DNA of 64,000 nt from Aurantimicrobium minutum (GTDB lineage Bacteria; Actinomycetota; Actinomycetes; Actinomycetales; Microbacteriaceae), in the NCBI RefSeq assembly GCF_029892845.1, contig NZ_JARXVT010000005.1, forward strand, positions 1 through 64,000, read 5' to 3'. The position numbers and the translations under genes are program-made. Position 1 is the first letter of the stretch; the number at the start of each line of letters is the position of its first letter. The notes under the pieces are model-generated. The model was not told the DNA's origin. It did not search any database and saw only the letters and a program-made list of their open reading frames with translations. This document shows positions 24,006 to 32,172 of the stretch, in pieces.

Positions 24006-25370
24006 GTGAAGACTAAGGTCGAAAAACTCAGCAACACTCGCGCAAAGCTCACCATCACGGTGGCCGCAGATGAGCTGAAGCCAGCAATCAAGCACGCCTA
24101 CGAGCACATTGCTGAATCCCTCAACATCCCCGGCTTCCGCAAGGGCAAGGCACCTGCGGCACTGATCGACCAGCGCGTTGGTCGCATGGCTGTGCTCGAG
24201 CACGCTGTGAACGAAGGCCTCGAAGGTTTCTACCGCCAAGCAGTCGTCGACGAGAAGGTGCGCCCCATGGGTCGCCCCGAAGCAGACATCACCACCTGGC
24301 CAGCCGAGAAGGACTTCACCGGTGACCTGGTAGTCACCATCGAGGTTGATGTTCGTCCCGAGGTTAAGCTTCCCAAGCTCGACGGAATCACCGTTGAAGT
24401 TGAAGCAGCTGCCGTGTCCAAGGAAGACGTTCAGAAGGAACTCGACGAGCTGCGTAGCCGCTTCGGCACCCTCGTCACCGTTGACCGTCCAGCTAAGAAG
24501 GGCGACTTCGCTCAGCTTGACCTGGTTGCAACCATTGGTGGCACCGAGGTTGACACTGCTCAGTCCATCTCCTACGAGGTTGGCTCGGGCGAGCTCATCG
24601 AGGGTATCGATGAAGCTATTGACTCTCTCACCGCTGGTGAGTCCACCACCTTCGAGTCCAACCTGCTTGGTGGCGACCACGAAGGTGAGAAGGCACAGAT
24701 TGCTGTCACCGTTACTGCTGTCAAGGAGCGCGAGCTTCCCAAGGCTGACGATGACTTCGCTCAGATCGCTTCTGAATTCGACACCATCGCAGAGCTGACC
24801 GAAAGCCTCAAGGCTCAGGCAGAGCAGCGCAAGGTTGCAGTTCAGGCTCGTGAAGCACGCGAGAAGCTCGTTGCTCAGCTTGTTGCTGAAGCAAAGATTG
24901 AAGTTCCTCAGGCAGTTATCGATGACGAGGTGCACCGCCACCTCGAGGGTGAGGGTCGTCTCGAAGATGACAAGCACCGTGCAGAGGTCATCGAAGAGTC
25001 ACAGACTCTGTTCGCAACTCAGATCTTGCTTGACACGATTGCTGAAGCAGAAGACGTTCAGGTTAGCCAGGACGAGCTCACTCAGTACATCATCCAGGGT
25101 GCAATGCAGTACCAGATGGATCCTTCCGAGTTCGCCAAGATTCTCACCGAAAACAACCAGATCGCTTCCATGGTTGCTGAAGTTGCCCGTAACAAGGCTG
25201 TCAGCATCATCTTGGGCAAGGCCAAGGTTGTCGACACCAAGGGCAAGGCTGTCGACATGAGCGCATTCGCTCTCGTAGAAGACAAGAAGGCTGAGAAGCC
25301 CGCCAAGGCTGAGAAGGCACCTGCTGAGAAGAAGCCTGCTGCTAAGAAGCCCGCAGCAAAGAAGGACTAG
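24006..25370 (+). CDS. tig: Trigger factor (ribosome-associated chaperone)
   Basis: A 454-residue peptidyl-prolyl isomerase/chaperone that meets nascent chains at the ribosome exit tunnel. The N-terminal ribosome-binding domain has the signature GFRKGKAP near residue 44; the FKBP-like PPIase domain ([10 protein letters not shown]...GEL-IEG) lies about residues 155-235; the helical SurA-like domain follows. The last 35 residues form an unusual Lys/Ala/Pro-rich tail ([19 protein letters not shown]). GTG 24006 is the start, with AGGAG about 9 nt upstream; the frame extends upstream into tRNA-Pro but is not coding there. Confidence 0.95.
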   Translation: MKTKVEKLSNTRAKLTITVAADELKPAIKHAYEHIAESLNIPGFRKGKAPAALIDQRVGRMAVLEHAVNEGLEGFYRQAVVDEKVRPMGRPEADITTWPAEKDFTGDLVVTIEVDVRPEVKLPKLDGITVEVEAAAVSKEDVQKELDELRSRFGTLVTVDRPAKKGDFAQLDLVATIGGTEVDTAQSISYEVGSGELIEGIDEAIDSLTAGESTTFESNLLGGDHEGEKAQIAVTVTAVKERELPKADDDFAQIASEFDTIAELTESLKAQAEQRKVAVQAREAREKLVAQLVAEAKIEVPQAVIDDEVHRHLEGEGRLEDDKHRAEVIEESQTLFATQILLDTIAEAEDVQVSQDELTQYIIQGAMQYQMDPSEFAKILTENNQIASMVAEVARNKAVSIILGKAKVVDTKGKAVDMSAFALVEDKKAEKPAKAEKAPAEKKPAAKKPAAKKD

Positions 25371-25384
25371 TTCTTCACACTTTT

Positions 25385-25705
25385 ATGCGTTTAGCCACGT
25401 ATGGAACATTGGGGCCAGGTAAACCCAACCATCATCACCTTTCGATGATTGACGGGAACTGGTCAACAGGTTCTGTGCGTGGCTTTTTGCATGACGCTGG
25501 CTGGGGTGCTGATCTCGGTTTCCCCGCGATAGTTCTTGATCCAACAGGTCCAGAGGTTTCTGTCGATGTGTTGGAGAGTGAGCAGCTCTCAGAACATCTC
25601 GAACGTCTAGATGATTTTGAAGGTCCCGCTTATGCGAGAGTGCTCACCGAAGTGGCTACTTCTTCAGGCAAGGTTGAAGCGTTTATCTACGTTCTAGCCC
25701 AGTAG
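25385..25705 (+). CDS. Gamma-glutamylcyclotransferase-like protein
   Basis: A 106-residue protein of the GGCT/AIG2-like fold. The glycine-rich start YGTLGPGKPNHHHL matches the family's YGTL-G loop; the acidic catalytic position is in LERLDDFEGPAYAR near residue 80 (Glu in LDDFEG). Members cleave gamma-glutamyl peptides or act in glutathione-like turnover; the specific reaction is unknown. There is no clear ribosome-binding site; the gene starts 14 nt after tig. Its end overlaps the LysE-type gene by 12 bp on the other strand. Confidence 0.82.
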   Translation: MRLATYGTLGPGKPNHHHLSMIDGNWSTGSVRGFLHDAGWGADLGFPAIVLDPTGPEVSVDVLESEQLSEHLERLDDFEGPAYARVLTEVATSSGKVEAFIYVLAQ

Positions 25706-26326
25706 GTGCTGAACAAAACTCACTAAGAGGCTCATACCCAGGGTGAACATCACTACGGCAATGATCGCGTCAAGCACGCGCCATGCTGAAGGCTTCTTGA
25801 AGACGGGGTCGAGCAGACGTGCTCCGAAGCCCAGGGTGCTGAACCAGATCACGCTGCCGAGCATGGCGCCTGCGGCAAACCACCAGCGGTTTGCTTCATA
25901 GGTGCCAGCAATGGATCCCAAGAGTAGAACAGTGTCGAGATATACGTGGGGGTTCAGGTACGTCAGCGCTAATGCTGTTCCGGCAGCAACCTTGAGGCTG
26001 ACTGCTTTACCGCCGGTGTCTGTGGTGAGAACTTCTGGTTTCCATGCGCGCTTTGCTGCCATCACGCCATAGGTGCACAGGAACAACCCGCCTACGAGTT
26101 CGATCAGAAGCAGGAGCCACTCGAGCTGTTGAATGATCGCGCCAAGTCCGGCGACGCCCAAAGCAATCAGCAGGGCATCTGAAACAGCGCAGATGGCCAC
26201 GATGACAAAGACGTGTTCTTTGCGCAGTCCCTGGCGCAGAACGAAGGCGTTCTGTGCACCAATGGCCACGATCAGTGAGAGTCCGAAACCTAAACCGGCG
26301 AGCGCAGCAGTCAGGAGCGGAGTCAT
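25694..26326 (-). CDS. LysE/ArgO-family amino acid exporter
   Basis: A 210-residue membrane protein with six hydrophobic helices. The start LLTAALAGLGFGLSLIVAIGAQNAFVLRQGL is diagnostic of the LysE/ArgO group (GAQNAFVLRQ). A second element, ALTYLNPHVYLDTVLLLGS, is also characteristic. It would export basic amino acids such as lysine or arginine. No LysG-type regulator is adjacent. The tail end overlaps the GGCT-like gene on the forward strand. Confidence 0.92.
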   Translation of the reverse strand: MTPLLTAALAGLGFGLSLIVAIGAQNAFVLRQGLRKEHVFVIVAICAVSDALLIALGVAGLGAIIQQLEWLLLLIELVGGLFLCTYGVMAAKRAWKPEVLTTDTGGKAVSLKVAAGTALALTYLNPHVYLDTVLLLGSIAGTYEANRWWFAAGAMLGSVIWFSTLGFGARLLDPVFKKPSAWRVLDAIIAVVMFTLGMSLLVSFVQHLLG

Positions 26327-26428
26327 GATTCGAGCATACTCGCCGGTTATTCTCAGGTAGCTACCTGCTATTTCTCAGTTTCGCTTGATTAACTGTGAAG
26401 ACATCCACAACTTTCTCGGGAGCTATGC

Positions 26429-26683
26429 ATGAACTGTCCAACTGACGGCGCAACACTGGTCATGTCTGACCGTGCAGGTGTCGAAATCGACTACTGCCCT
26501 CAATGCCGCGGAGTCTGGTTAGACCGCGGTGAATTAGACAAGATCCTTGAACGTTCCGTCACTGCCAGTGCTCCTTCTGCAGCAGCTGCTCCGCGCTTGG
26601 ATGCTCCACAGCCTCGATATGACAACTACAACCAGGGTTATCAAAAGCGACCTAAGAACTGGTTGAGCGAAATATTCGACTAG
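26429..26683 (+). CDS. zf-TFIIB zinc-ribbon protein
   Basis: An 84-residue protein with two pairs of Cys: MNCPTDGATL and YCPQCRGVWLDRGELDKIL, the TFIIB-type zinc ribbon with the CRGVWLDRGEL motif. The rest is an Ala/Pro-rich linker ending in YQKRPKNWLSEIFD. Such proteins are common and poorly characterised; the zinc site is the only functional indication. GGGAG precedes the ATG. Confidence 0.85.
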   Translation: MNCPTDGATLVMSDRAGVEIDYCPQCRGVWLDRGELDKILERSVTASAPSAAAAPRLDAPQPRYDNYNQGYQKRPKNWLSEIFD

Positions 26684-26706
26684 ACCCCCAACGCCTCATT
26701 GGGTAG

Positions 26707-26736
26707 TCAGGCCTCCACCTCCTTGTGGAGGCCTGA
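26707..26736 (+). terminator. Rho-independent terminator
   Basis: TCAGGCCTCCAC (26707-26718) pairs with GTGGAGGCCTGA (26725-26736), a 12-bp stem with a 6-nt loop. Confidence 0.78.
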
Positions 26737-26750
26737 TGTCGTTAACGCGT

Positions 26751-26782
26751 CGCTGTGGGCGAACGCCACTCCGCCTGAGGCG
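26751..26782. promoter_or_regulatory. Two ClgR-type operators before clpP1P2
   Basis: CGCTGTGGGCG (26751-26761) and CGCCTGAGGCG (26772-26782) both fit CGCY-N3-RGCG, the core of ClgR sites known upstream of clp genes in actinobacteria, and both are followed by AAC. They start 21 bp apart (two helical turns), on one face of the DNA. A -10 TAGATT at 26814-26819 with -35 CGTGTT at 26791-26796 (17-bp spacer) lies just downstream, as for an activator. Confidence 0.62.
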
Positions 26783-26867
26783 AACACTGCCGTGTTGAGC
26801 GTGTTTGCTCCGCTAGATTCGAAACACCGCAAGAGAAATGTCTCGTGGTTGTTGAAATGGAGCTGAC

Positions 26868-27455
26868 ATGGCCGAAATGGTAATGCCGAACAATGTGTTT
26901 GAGCGTCTTCTGAAGGACCGCATCATTTGGTTGGGCTCAGACGTGCGTGACGACAACGCCAACGAGATTTGCGCGAAGATGTTGCTTCTTGCCGCAGAAG
27001 ATGCCGAGAAGGACATTTACCTCTACATCAACTCTCCGGGTGGTTCGATTACTGCCGGTATGGCGATCTACGACACCATGCAGTTCGTGCCCAACGACAT
27101 CGTGACTGTCGGTATCGGCATGGCTGCTTCCATGGGCCAGCTGTTGCTGACTTCAGGAACTAAGGGCAAGCGTTACATCACCCCCAACGCTCGTGTTCTC
27201 CTCCACCAGCCCCACGGTGGCTTCGGTGGAACCGCTTCTGACATTCAGACTCAGGCGGCCCTCATCAACTCGATGAAGCAGAGCTTGGCAGAGATCACTG
27301 CATCACAGACGGGCAAGACCGTTGAGCAGATCAACGCTGATGGTGACCGCGACCGTTGGTTCACCGCTCAGGAGGCTCTCGAGTATGGCTTTGTTGACCA
27401 CGTTCGTGCATCCGCAAGCGACGTCGCTGGTGGCGGCGGAACCAAGACTGCGTAA
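26868..27455 (+). CDS. clpP1: ATP-dependent Clp protease proteolytic subunit, first copy
   Basis: A 195-residue serine protease subunit forming heptameric rings. The catalytic Ser is in [10 protein letters not shown] near residue 89 and the His in [10 protein letters not shown] near 114; the Asp is downstream near [12 protein letters not shown]. The N-terminal loop [18 protein letters not shown] is typical of the first actinobacterial ClpP. GGAG 6 nt upstream is the ribosome-binding site. With clpP2, 27 nt downstream, it forms the hetero-tetradecameric protease driven by ClpX and ClpC1. Confidence 0.94.
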   Translation: MAEMVMPNNVFERLLKDRIIWLGSDVRDDNANEICAKMLLLAAEDAEKDIYLYINSPGGSITAGMAIYDTMQFVPNDIVTVGIGMAASMGQLLLTSGTKGKRYITPNARVLLHQPHGGFGGTASDIQTQAALINSMKQSLAEITASQTGKTVEQINADGDRDRWFTAQEALEYGFVDHVRASASDVAGGGGTKTA

Positions 27456-27482
27456 GCGCCGGAAAAGATACGAGGACTTATT

Positions 27483-28115
27483 ATGACTATTCCTAACTTT
27501 GAGAGCCGTTACGTACTTCCTACTTTTGAAGAGCGCACCGCTTACGGTTACAAGCGCCAGGACCCCTACGCCAAGCTGTTCGAAGACCGCATTATCTTCC
27601 TCGGTGTTCAGGTCGATGACGCATCTGCTGATGACGTCATGGCTCAGCTTCTCGTTCTGGAGAGCCAGGACCCTGACCGCGACATCGTGATGTACATCAA
27701 CTCTCCCGGTGGCTCGTTCACCGCGATGACCGCAATCTACGACACCATGCAGTACATCCGCCCCCAGGTTCAGACTGTCTGCCTCGGCCAGGCAGCTTCC
27801 GCTGCAGCTGTGCTGTTGGCAGCTGGTGCTCCCGGTAAGCGTTTGGCACTTCCTAACGCTCGAGTACTCATTCACCAGCCTTCAGCTGGCGATGGTGGAC
27901 GTGGCCAGGCTTCGGATATCGAAATCCAGGCCAAGGAAATCATGCGCATGCGTGAATGGTTGGAAGAGACCCTGTCTAAGCACTCCAACCGCTCGATCGA
28001 GCAGGTCAACAAGGACATCGACCGCGACAAGATCCTCTCGGCTGCAGAAGCACTCGAGTATGGTCTGATCGACCAGGTTCTGACCTCGCGTAAGAACGCT
28101 GTCATCACCGCGTAA
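27483..28115 (+). CDS. clpP2: ATP-dependent Clp protease proteolytic subunit, second copy
   Basis: A 210-residue ClpP. Catalytic Ser is in [11 protein letters not shown] near residue 104 and His in [10 protein letters not shown] near 129. The two actinobacterial ClpP copies form a mixed barrel, the second being essential in the family. GAGGA precedes the ATG. A strong terminator follows, separating it from clpX. Confidence 0.94.
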   Translation: MTIPNFESRYVLPTFEERTAYGYKRQDPYAKLFEDRIIFLGVQVDDASADDVMAQLLVLESQDPDRDIVMYINSPGGSFTAMTAIYDTMQYIRPQVQTVCLGQAASAAAVLLAAGAPGKRLALPNARVLIHQPSAGDGGRGQASDIEIQAKEIMRMREWLEETLSKHSNRSIEQVNKDIDRDKILSAAEALEYGLIDQVLTSRKNAVITA

Positions 28116-28130
28116 TTTGAAGAAATTCAG

Positions 28131-28160
28131 AGAAAACCCCGGCTTCGGTCGGGGTTTTCT
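28131..28160 (+). terminator. Rho-independent terminator after clpP2
   Basis: AGAAAACCCCG (28131-28141) pairs with CGGGGTTTTCT (28150-28160), with a TTCG-containing loop and the T-run within the 3' arm. Confidence 0.9.
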
Positions 28161-28263
28161 GCATTTCGGCACGCCGACACCCAAATCCACAGGTGAACGG
28201 GAAGGTCTGTGGTTCGGGTTAGGCTCGAATGTCTCATAAAACAGACGTTCTAAGGAGTTGACC

Positions 28264-29559
28264 ATGGCACGTATCGGCGAAAGCGCTGACCTGCTCAAGT
28301 GCTCCTTCTGTGGCAAAAGCCAGAAGCAGGTAGCTCAGCTGATTGCGGGCCCTGGCGTCTACATCTGTGATGAGTGTGTTGAACTCTGCAACGAGATCAT
28401 TGAAGAACGTCTGGCGGAAGCCAATGAAGAGGGCATCATCGCAGATTTCGATCTGCCTAAGCCCCGCGAAATCTTTGCCTTCCTTGAGGAATACGTCATT
28501 GGCCAAGAGCCTGCTAAGAAGGCTCTCTCGGTTGCGGTCTACAACCATTACAAGCGCGTGCGCGCAGGTGAGGGTGTCAAGACCGCCGAGGACAAGGCCA
28601 ACGAAGTTGAGATTGCCAAGAGCAACATTCTTCTCATTGGTCCCACCGGTTGTGGAAAGACCTACCTCGCTCAAACTCTTGCTCGTCGTCTGAACGTTCC
28701 GTTCGCTGTTGCAGATGCAACATCGCTGACGGAAGCCGGTTATGTCGGTGAAGACGTCGAAAACATTCTCCTGAAGCTCCTCCAGTCCGCTGACTTTGAC
28801 GTGAAGCGTGCTGAGCAGGGCATCATCTACATCGATGAAATCGACAAGATCTCCCGCAAGGCTGAGAACCCTTCGATTACACGCGACGTGTCCGGTGAAG
28901 GTGTTCAGCAGGCACTGCTGAAGATCCTTGAAGGAACGATTGCTTCTGTTCCACCACAGGGTGGTCGTAAGCACCCCAACCAGGAATTCATTCAGTTGGA
29001 CACCACCAACGTGCTGTTCATTGTTGCTGGTGCGTTCGCAGGTCTGGAAGACATCATTCAGTCCCGTGCGGGCAAGACCGGTATCGGCTTCGGAGCTCCC
29101 TTGCAGAGCAAGGACGAAGCACGCGACTTCTTTGCTGAGGTTCTTCCTGAAGACCTCCACAAGTTTGGTCTGATTCCTGAGTTCATTGGTCGTCTGCCTG
29201 TTATTGCCACGGTGTCGCCATTGGACCGAAGTGCCCTCATCGACATATTGACCGAGCCTAAGAATGCCCTGGTCAAGCAATACCAGCGCATGTTTGCTCT
29301 CGATGATGTGGAGCTTGAGTTTGAGCCTGCAGCTCTGGATGCCATTGCTGACTTGGCAGTCGTTCGCCAGACCGGTGCTCGTGGCCTCCGTGCAATCTTG
29401 GAGAACGTCCTCGGTCCAATCATGTTCGAGGTTCCCTCAACAGATCAGATCTCTAAGGTCATCATCACGGCAGAGTGTGTGAGCGAGAACGCAGCGCCCA
29501 CCATCATTCCTCGCTTGGCATCTGCCATCGTTGATGAGCCTGAAGAACGCACTGCATAA
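28264..29559 (+). CDS. clpX: ATP-dependent Clp protease ATP-binding subunit ClpX
   Basis: A 431-residue AAA+ unfoldase that feeds substrates to ClpP. The N-terminal zinc domain has C-x2-C (CSFCGKS) and C-x2-C (CDECVELC), the Walker A is GPTGCGKT near residue 120, Walker [10 protein letters not shown], the pore loop region GYVGEDVE, the sensor [13 protein letters not shown]. The IGF-like ClpP docking loop reads [11 protein letters not shown] 28264 follows TAAGGAG by 6 nt and is preferred to TTG 28258. Confidence 0.96.
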   Translation: MARIGESADLLKCSFCGKSQKQVAQLIAGPGVYICDECVELCNEIIEERLAEANEEGIIADFDLPKPREIFAFLEEYVIGQEPAKKALSVAVYNHYKRVRAGEGVKTAEDKANEVEIAKSNILLIGPTGCGKTYLAQTLARRLNVPFAVADATSLTEAGYVGEDVENILLKLLQSADFDVKRAEQGIIYIDEIDKISRKAENPSITRDVSGEGVQQALLKILEGTIASVPPQGGRKHPNQEFIQLDTTNVLFIVAGAFAGLEDIIQSRAGKTGIGFGAPLQSKDEARDFFAEVLPEDLHKFGLIPEFIGRLPVIATVSPLDRSALIDILTEPKNALVKQYQRMFALDDVELEFEPAALDAIADLAVVRQTGARGLRAILENVLGPIMFEVPSTDQISKVIITAECVSENAAPTIIPRLASAIVDEPEERTA

Positions 29560-29569
29560 CTCGCCCTGC

Positions 29570-29652
29570 TAATATTTCTTTATCGCCATCACTGGTGAGT
29601 AAGCGACTGCCGAGCCCGGCCCACGCTTCGCGGATAACCATCCTGTTTATCC
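29570..29652 (+). promoter_or_regulatory. Possible structured leader of metF
   Basis: TAATAT at 29570-29575 is a plausible -10. Downstream, AAGCG-act-GCCG-agcc-CGGC-cca-CGCTT (29601-29628) forms a hairpin with a symmetric internal loop, and GGATAA/TTATCC (29632-29652) a second. It does not match a SAM, SAH or cobalamin riboswitch consensus as far as I can judge. The function is undetermined. Confidence 0.35.
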
Positions 29653-29682
29653 TTCATGCGAATTGTGACCCGAGGAATATCG

Positions 29683-30633
29683 ATGAGTAACGCACCTGCC
29701 TCTAGCTCTTCTGAGCTCAACATTGGCGTGCCCTTTTCGTTCGAGGTCTATCCGCCCCGCAAACCTGAGCTCCAAGAAGCACTTCAGCGCACCATTCTTG
29801 AGCTGGCTGCCTCTGGCCCAGATTTCATCTCTGTCACCTATGGCGCGGGTGGTTCTTCCCGTGATGCCACCTTGGACTGCGTGAAGTTCATTCTCGCGAA
29901 CACTGACGTGGAGCCCATGGCCCACCTCACCTGTGTCGCCGAGTCCTACCAGGGCGCCAATGAGCTTGTCAGGACTTTTCTTGATGCAGGCGTGCGTTCA
30001 TTCCTTGCCCTGCGTGGAGACGCTCCAGAGGGCACACAAGAGGGCGAGAACTTCCTCGGAGACCTAGGGAGTGCCGCAGAGCTCACCCAGCTCATTCACC
30101 GCGTTCAGGCCGAGCGCGAGCCATTCGTCTTTGAAGAAGAACCCCGCTGGCATGCAGGTGCTACCCGCCTGAGCCAAAAGCGTGAGTTTGTTCGTATTGG
30201 CGTTGCTGCATTCCCTAACGGCCACCCACAGTCACGTTCCAAGACTCAAGACATTGATGTTCTTCTGGCTAAGGAAGCTGCTGGTGCCAACCTGGCCATC
30301 ACACAGCTCTTCTTCCACGCTGATGACTATCTTTCTTTTGCGCAGAAGGCGAAAGAAGCAGGCCTCACCATGCCCATCATTCCGGGAATCATGCCCGTGA
30401 TTAGTCCGGGTCGTCTGCGCCGCATGATTGAGATCTCGGGCGAAGAGATGCCCAGTGATCTTGAGATTGCTCTCGAGATTGAGCCCACCGCTGAAGGGCA
30501 GCGCGAGATTGGTGTTGAGCACGCGGCCAGTCTGGCCAAGGAGCTCATTGCTGGGGGAGCACCAGGTATTCACTTGTATGCGTTCAACCAGAGTGGTCCT
30601 GTTCTGGATGTACTTGGTCGGCTCAATAACTAA
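29683..30633 (+). CDS. metF: Methylenetetrahydrofolate reductase
   Basis: A 316-residue FAD enzyme that reduces 5,10-methylene-THF to 5-methyl-THF, the methyl donor for methionine. Motifs: SFEVYPPRKPE near residue 22 (catalytic Glu), FISVTYGAGGS, MAHLTCV, FLALRGD, and the beta-barrel segment RIGVAAFPNGHPQS. TQLFFHADDYL follows as in the family. ATG 29683 (GAGGAA 7 nt upstream) is chosen over an earlier in-frame ATG at 29656. The next gene, after a terminator, is lexA on the other strand. Confidence 0.95.
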   Translation: MSNAPASSSSELNIGVPFSFEVYPPRKPELQEALQRTILELAASGPDFISVTYGAGGSSRDATLDCVKFILANTDVEPMAHLTCVAESYQGANELVRTFLDAGVRSFLALRGDAPEGTQEGENFLGDLGSAAELTQLIHRVQAEREPFVFEEEPRWHAGATRLSQKREFVRIGVAAFPNGHPQSRSKTQDIDVLLAKEAAGANLAITQLFFHADDYLSFAQKAKEAGLTMPIIPGIMPVISPGRLRRMIEISGEEMPSDLEIALEIEPTAEGQREIGVEHAASLAKELIAGGAPGIHLYAFNQSGPVLDVLGRLNN

Positions 30634-30643
30634 ATCACAACGT

Positions 30644-30682
30644 AAAAGGCCCCACACGCTGTATTCAGCATGCGGGGCTTTT
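30644..30682. terminator. Terminator between metF and lexA
   Basis: AAAAGGCCCC-ACACGCTG pairs with CAGCATGCGGGGC-TTTT across 30644-30682. The flanking A and T tracts allow it to work in both directions. Confidence 0.82.
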
Positions 30683-30694
30683 GGTTTGTGTCGA

Positions 30695-31369
30695 CTAAAC
30701 CGAGCGGAGTACGGTGACGACCTTGCCCATGATGGTGGCGTGGTCGCCCAGGATGGGCTCGTAGTTGCTGTTACGGGGCAATAGCCACGTGTGACCATCT
30801 CGCTGACGGAAGACCTTGACTGTAGCTTCGTCATCGAGGAGTGCAGCGACGATGTCACCGTTCTCTGCAGTTTGCTGCCTACGAACCACAACAAAGTCGC
30901 CGTCGCAGATAGCAGCGTCGATCATGGATTCACCCTTGACCTTGAGCATGAAGAGTTCACCCTGGCCAACAAGCTGTCGGGGGAGAGCCATGGTGTCTTC
31001 GGTGTTCTGCTCAGCAGTGATAGGCCCACCGGCTGCAATCTGTCCTACGAGAGGAACGTGGACTGCTTCACCCATGGGGAAGACGTTGTCTGCAACAGGT
31101 GCTGGTGTGCGAGCAGCAGTGCCTTGACCAAGTACCTCAAGAGCTCGGGGGAGCTTGGGGTCGCGGCGGATGTATCCGCCGAGTTCAAGCTGCTGAAGTT
31201 GGTAGGTGACACTCGCCAGTGAGGAGAGACCTACAGCGTCACCGATCTCCTGCATGGAGGGCGGGTAGCTGTTCTGATCAATGTAGGCAGTGATGACGTC
31301 AAGGATGAGCTGCTGCTTGGCGCTCAGTCCTTTGCGTCGTTTGCTTTCGCCAGCTGGTGACTCAGTCAT
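30695..31369 (-). CDS. lexA: SOS repressor LexA
   Basis: A 224-residue LexA. The N-terminal winged helix has [20 protein letters not shown] and a recognition helix in [14 protein letters not shown]. The C-terminal S24 peptidase has the Ala-Gly cleavage site in [13 protein letters not shown] near residue 113, the catalytic Ser in [11 protein letters not shown], and the Lys in [10 protein letters not shown]. RecA-stimulated cleavage relieves repression. Boxes at 31448-31463 and 31478-31493 lie within its promoter and give autoregulation. Confidence 0.97.
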   Translation of the reverse strand: MTESPAGESKRRKGLSAKQQLILDVITAYIDQNSYPPSMQEIGDAVGLSSLASVTYQLQQLELGGYIRRDPKLPRALEVLGQGTAARTPAPVADNVFPMGEAVHVPLVGQIAAGGPITAEQNTEDTMALPRQLVGQGELFMLKVKGESMIDAAICDGDFVVVRRQQTAENGDIVAALLDDEATVKVFRQRDGHTWLLPRNSNYEPILGDHATIMGKVVTVLRSV

Positions 31370-31447
31370 GGCTTATCCGTTTCTGTTGGGTAAGTTCCAA
31401 GCTTCCCGACGTGAATGTCCGTGGCTCGTGATGAACTTTTCTCAATA

Positions 31448-31463
31448 CCGAAAGAGTATTCGA
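31448..31463. promoter_or_regulatory. LexA box in the lexA promoter
   Basis: CCGAAAGAGTATTCGA has 9 of 10 half-site bases of TCGAA-N6-TTCGA and sits between a reverse-strand -35 TTGACA (31473-31468) and the -10 region of lexA. Confidence 0.7.
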
Positions 31464-31477
31464 AGAATGTCAATAAA

Positions 31478-31493
31478 ACAAACACATATTCGA
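31478..31493. promoter_or_regulatory. Second, weaker LexA box upstream of lexA
   Basis: ACAAACACATATTCGA (reverse TCGAATATGTGTTTGT) has one good half-site and a degenerate one, matching about 12 of 16 consensus bases. It sits just upstream of the lexA -35. Confidence 0.45.
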
Positions 31494-31550
31494 AGATTCT
31501 TGAGGAATTATCCATAACAACCTTCAATATGTACTTGACATTGAAGAAAT

Positions 31551-31566
31551 ACGAATATATCTTCGA
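31551..31566. promoter_or_regulatory. LexA box in the LysM-protein promoter
   Basis: ACGAATATATCTTCGA matches TCGAA-N6-TTCGA except for the first base. It covers the -10 TATCTT (31558-31563) of a promoter with perfect -35 TTGACA at 31535-31540 (17-bp spacer). Another TTCGAA motif follows immediately, with half-sites one base too far apart. Confidence 0.75.
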
Positions 31567-31638
31567 AACATATCTTCGAATCGGGTTCTCCCGGCCGAGG
31601 GCCCGATTCGAGATAAACACAAGGAAAAGGAGAATCTC

Positions 31639-32091
31639 ATGAGCGCAGTACTCGCATTCACCGCACCAATCCACCGTCCCGTTGAGCCCGAATACATTGA
31701 TGAGCCATGCAGTGAAGCTGGCAATGTCCGTGGGTCGCACCAGATTAACAACGTGACTTACGTGAACTTCCTCCCCGCAGCAGAACCCAAGACCCGTCTT
31801 CGCATCACCAAGCGCGGACGTCGTGTCCTTACAGCCGCAGTTGCACTGCCTCTCGTGATCGGTGCTCTTGTCGCCGCTCTCAACAGCGGTGGTGCAGCAG
31901 CAGTTGCTGAAGGTGCCTCTAACGACTTCACCTATGTCACCATCGCACAGGGTGAAAGCCTCTGGCAGCTCGCTCAGGAGATCGCACCGAATGCAGATCC
32001 TCGCGACGTTGTTGCTGAAATTGTCTCCCTCAACCAGCTCCACGGAGAAGTCCAGGCTGGTCAGAAGATTGCGATTCCAGCCGGGTACTAA
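31639..32091 (+). CDS. SOS-linked LysM membrane protein (YneA/ChiZ/DivS-like position)
   Basis: A 150-residue protein with a cytosolic N-terminus, one transmembrane helix near residues 57-75 (VLTAAVALPLVIGALVAAL) and an external LysM domain at about 97-148 (VTIAQGESLWQLAQEI...LNQLHGEVQAGQKIAIP). It is divergent from lexA and its promoter is covered by a LexA box, the arrangement of B. subtilis yneA and mycobacterial Rv2719c (chiZ), which delay division during DNA damage. The suppressor role is inferred from these. AAAGGAGAATCTC precedes the ATG. Confidence 0.85.
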   Translation: MSAVLAFTAPIHRPVEPEYIDEPCSEAGNVRGSHQINNVTYVNFLPAAEPKTRLRITKRGRRVLTAAVALPLVIGALVAALNSGGAAAVAEGASNDFTYVTIAQGESLWQLAQEIAPNADPRDVVAEIVSLNQLHGEVQAGQKIAIPAGY

Positions 32092-32113
32092 AACCTCAAT
32101 TCCCTTTCCTGTG

Positions 32114-32141
32114 AATGCCGGTCCCTTCGGGGGCCGGCATT
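32114..32141 (+). terminator. Rho-independent terminator
   Basis: AATGCCGG(T)CC pairs with GG(G)CCGGCATT across a small TTCG-containing loop, 32114-32141, after the LysM gene. Confidence 0.78.
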
Positions 32142-32160
32142 TGTGTGTTTGCTACGCCCG

Positions 32161-32166
32161 TAAACT
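32161..32166 (+). promoter_or_regulatory. -10 hexamer of a likely leaderless promoter for hisC
   Basis: TAAACT, spacer TGTTGT of 6 nt, then the GTG at 32173. Confidence 0.6.
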
Positions 32167-32172
32167 TGTTGT

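Noticed and set aside
23823-24977. A 384-codon reverse-strand frame across tRNA-Pro and trigger factor
   Set aside because: It overlaps a clear tRNA and a conserved chaperone gene; it is a shadow of high-GC codon use.
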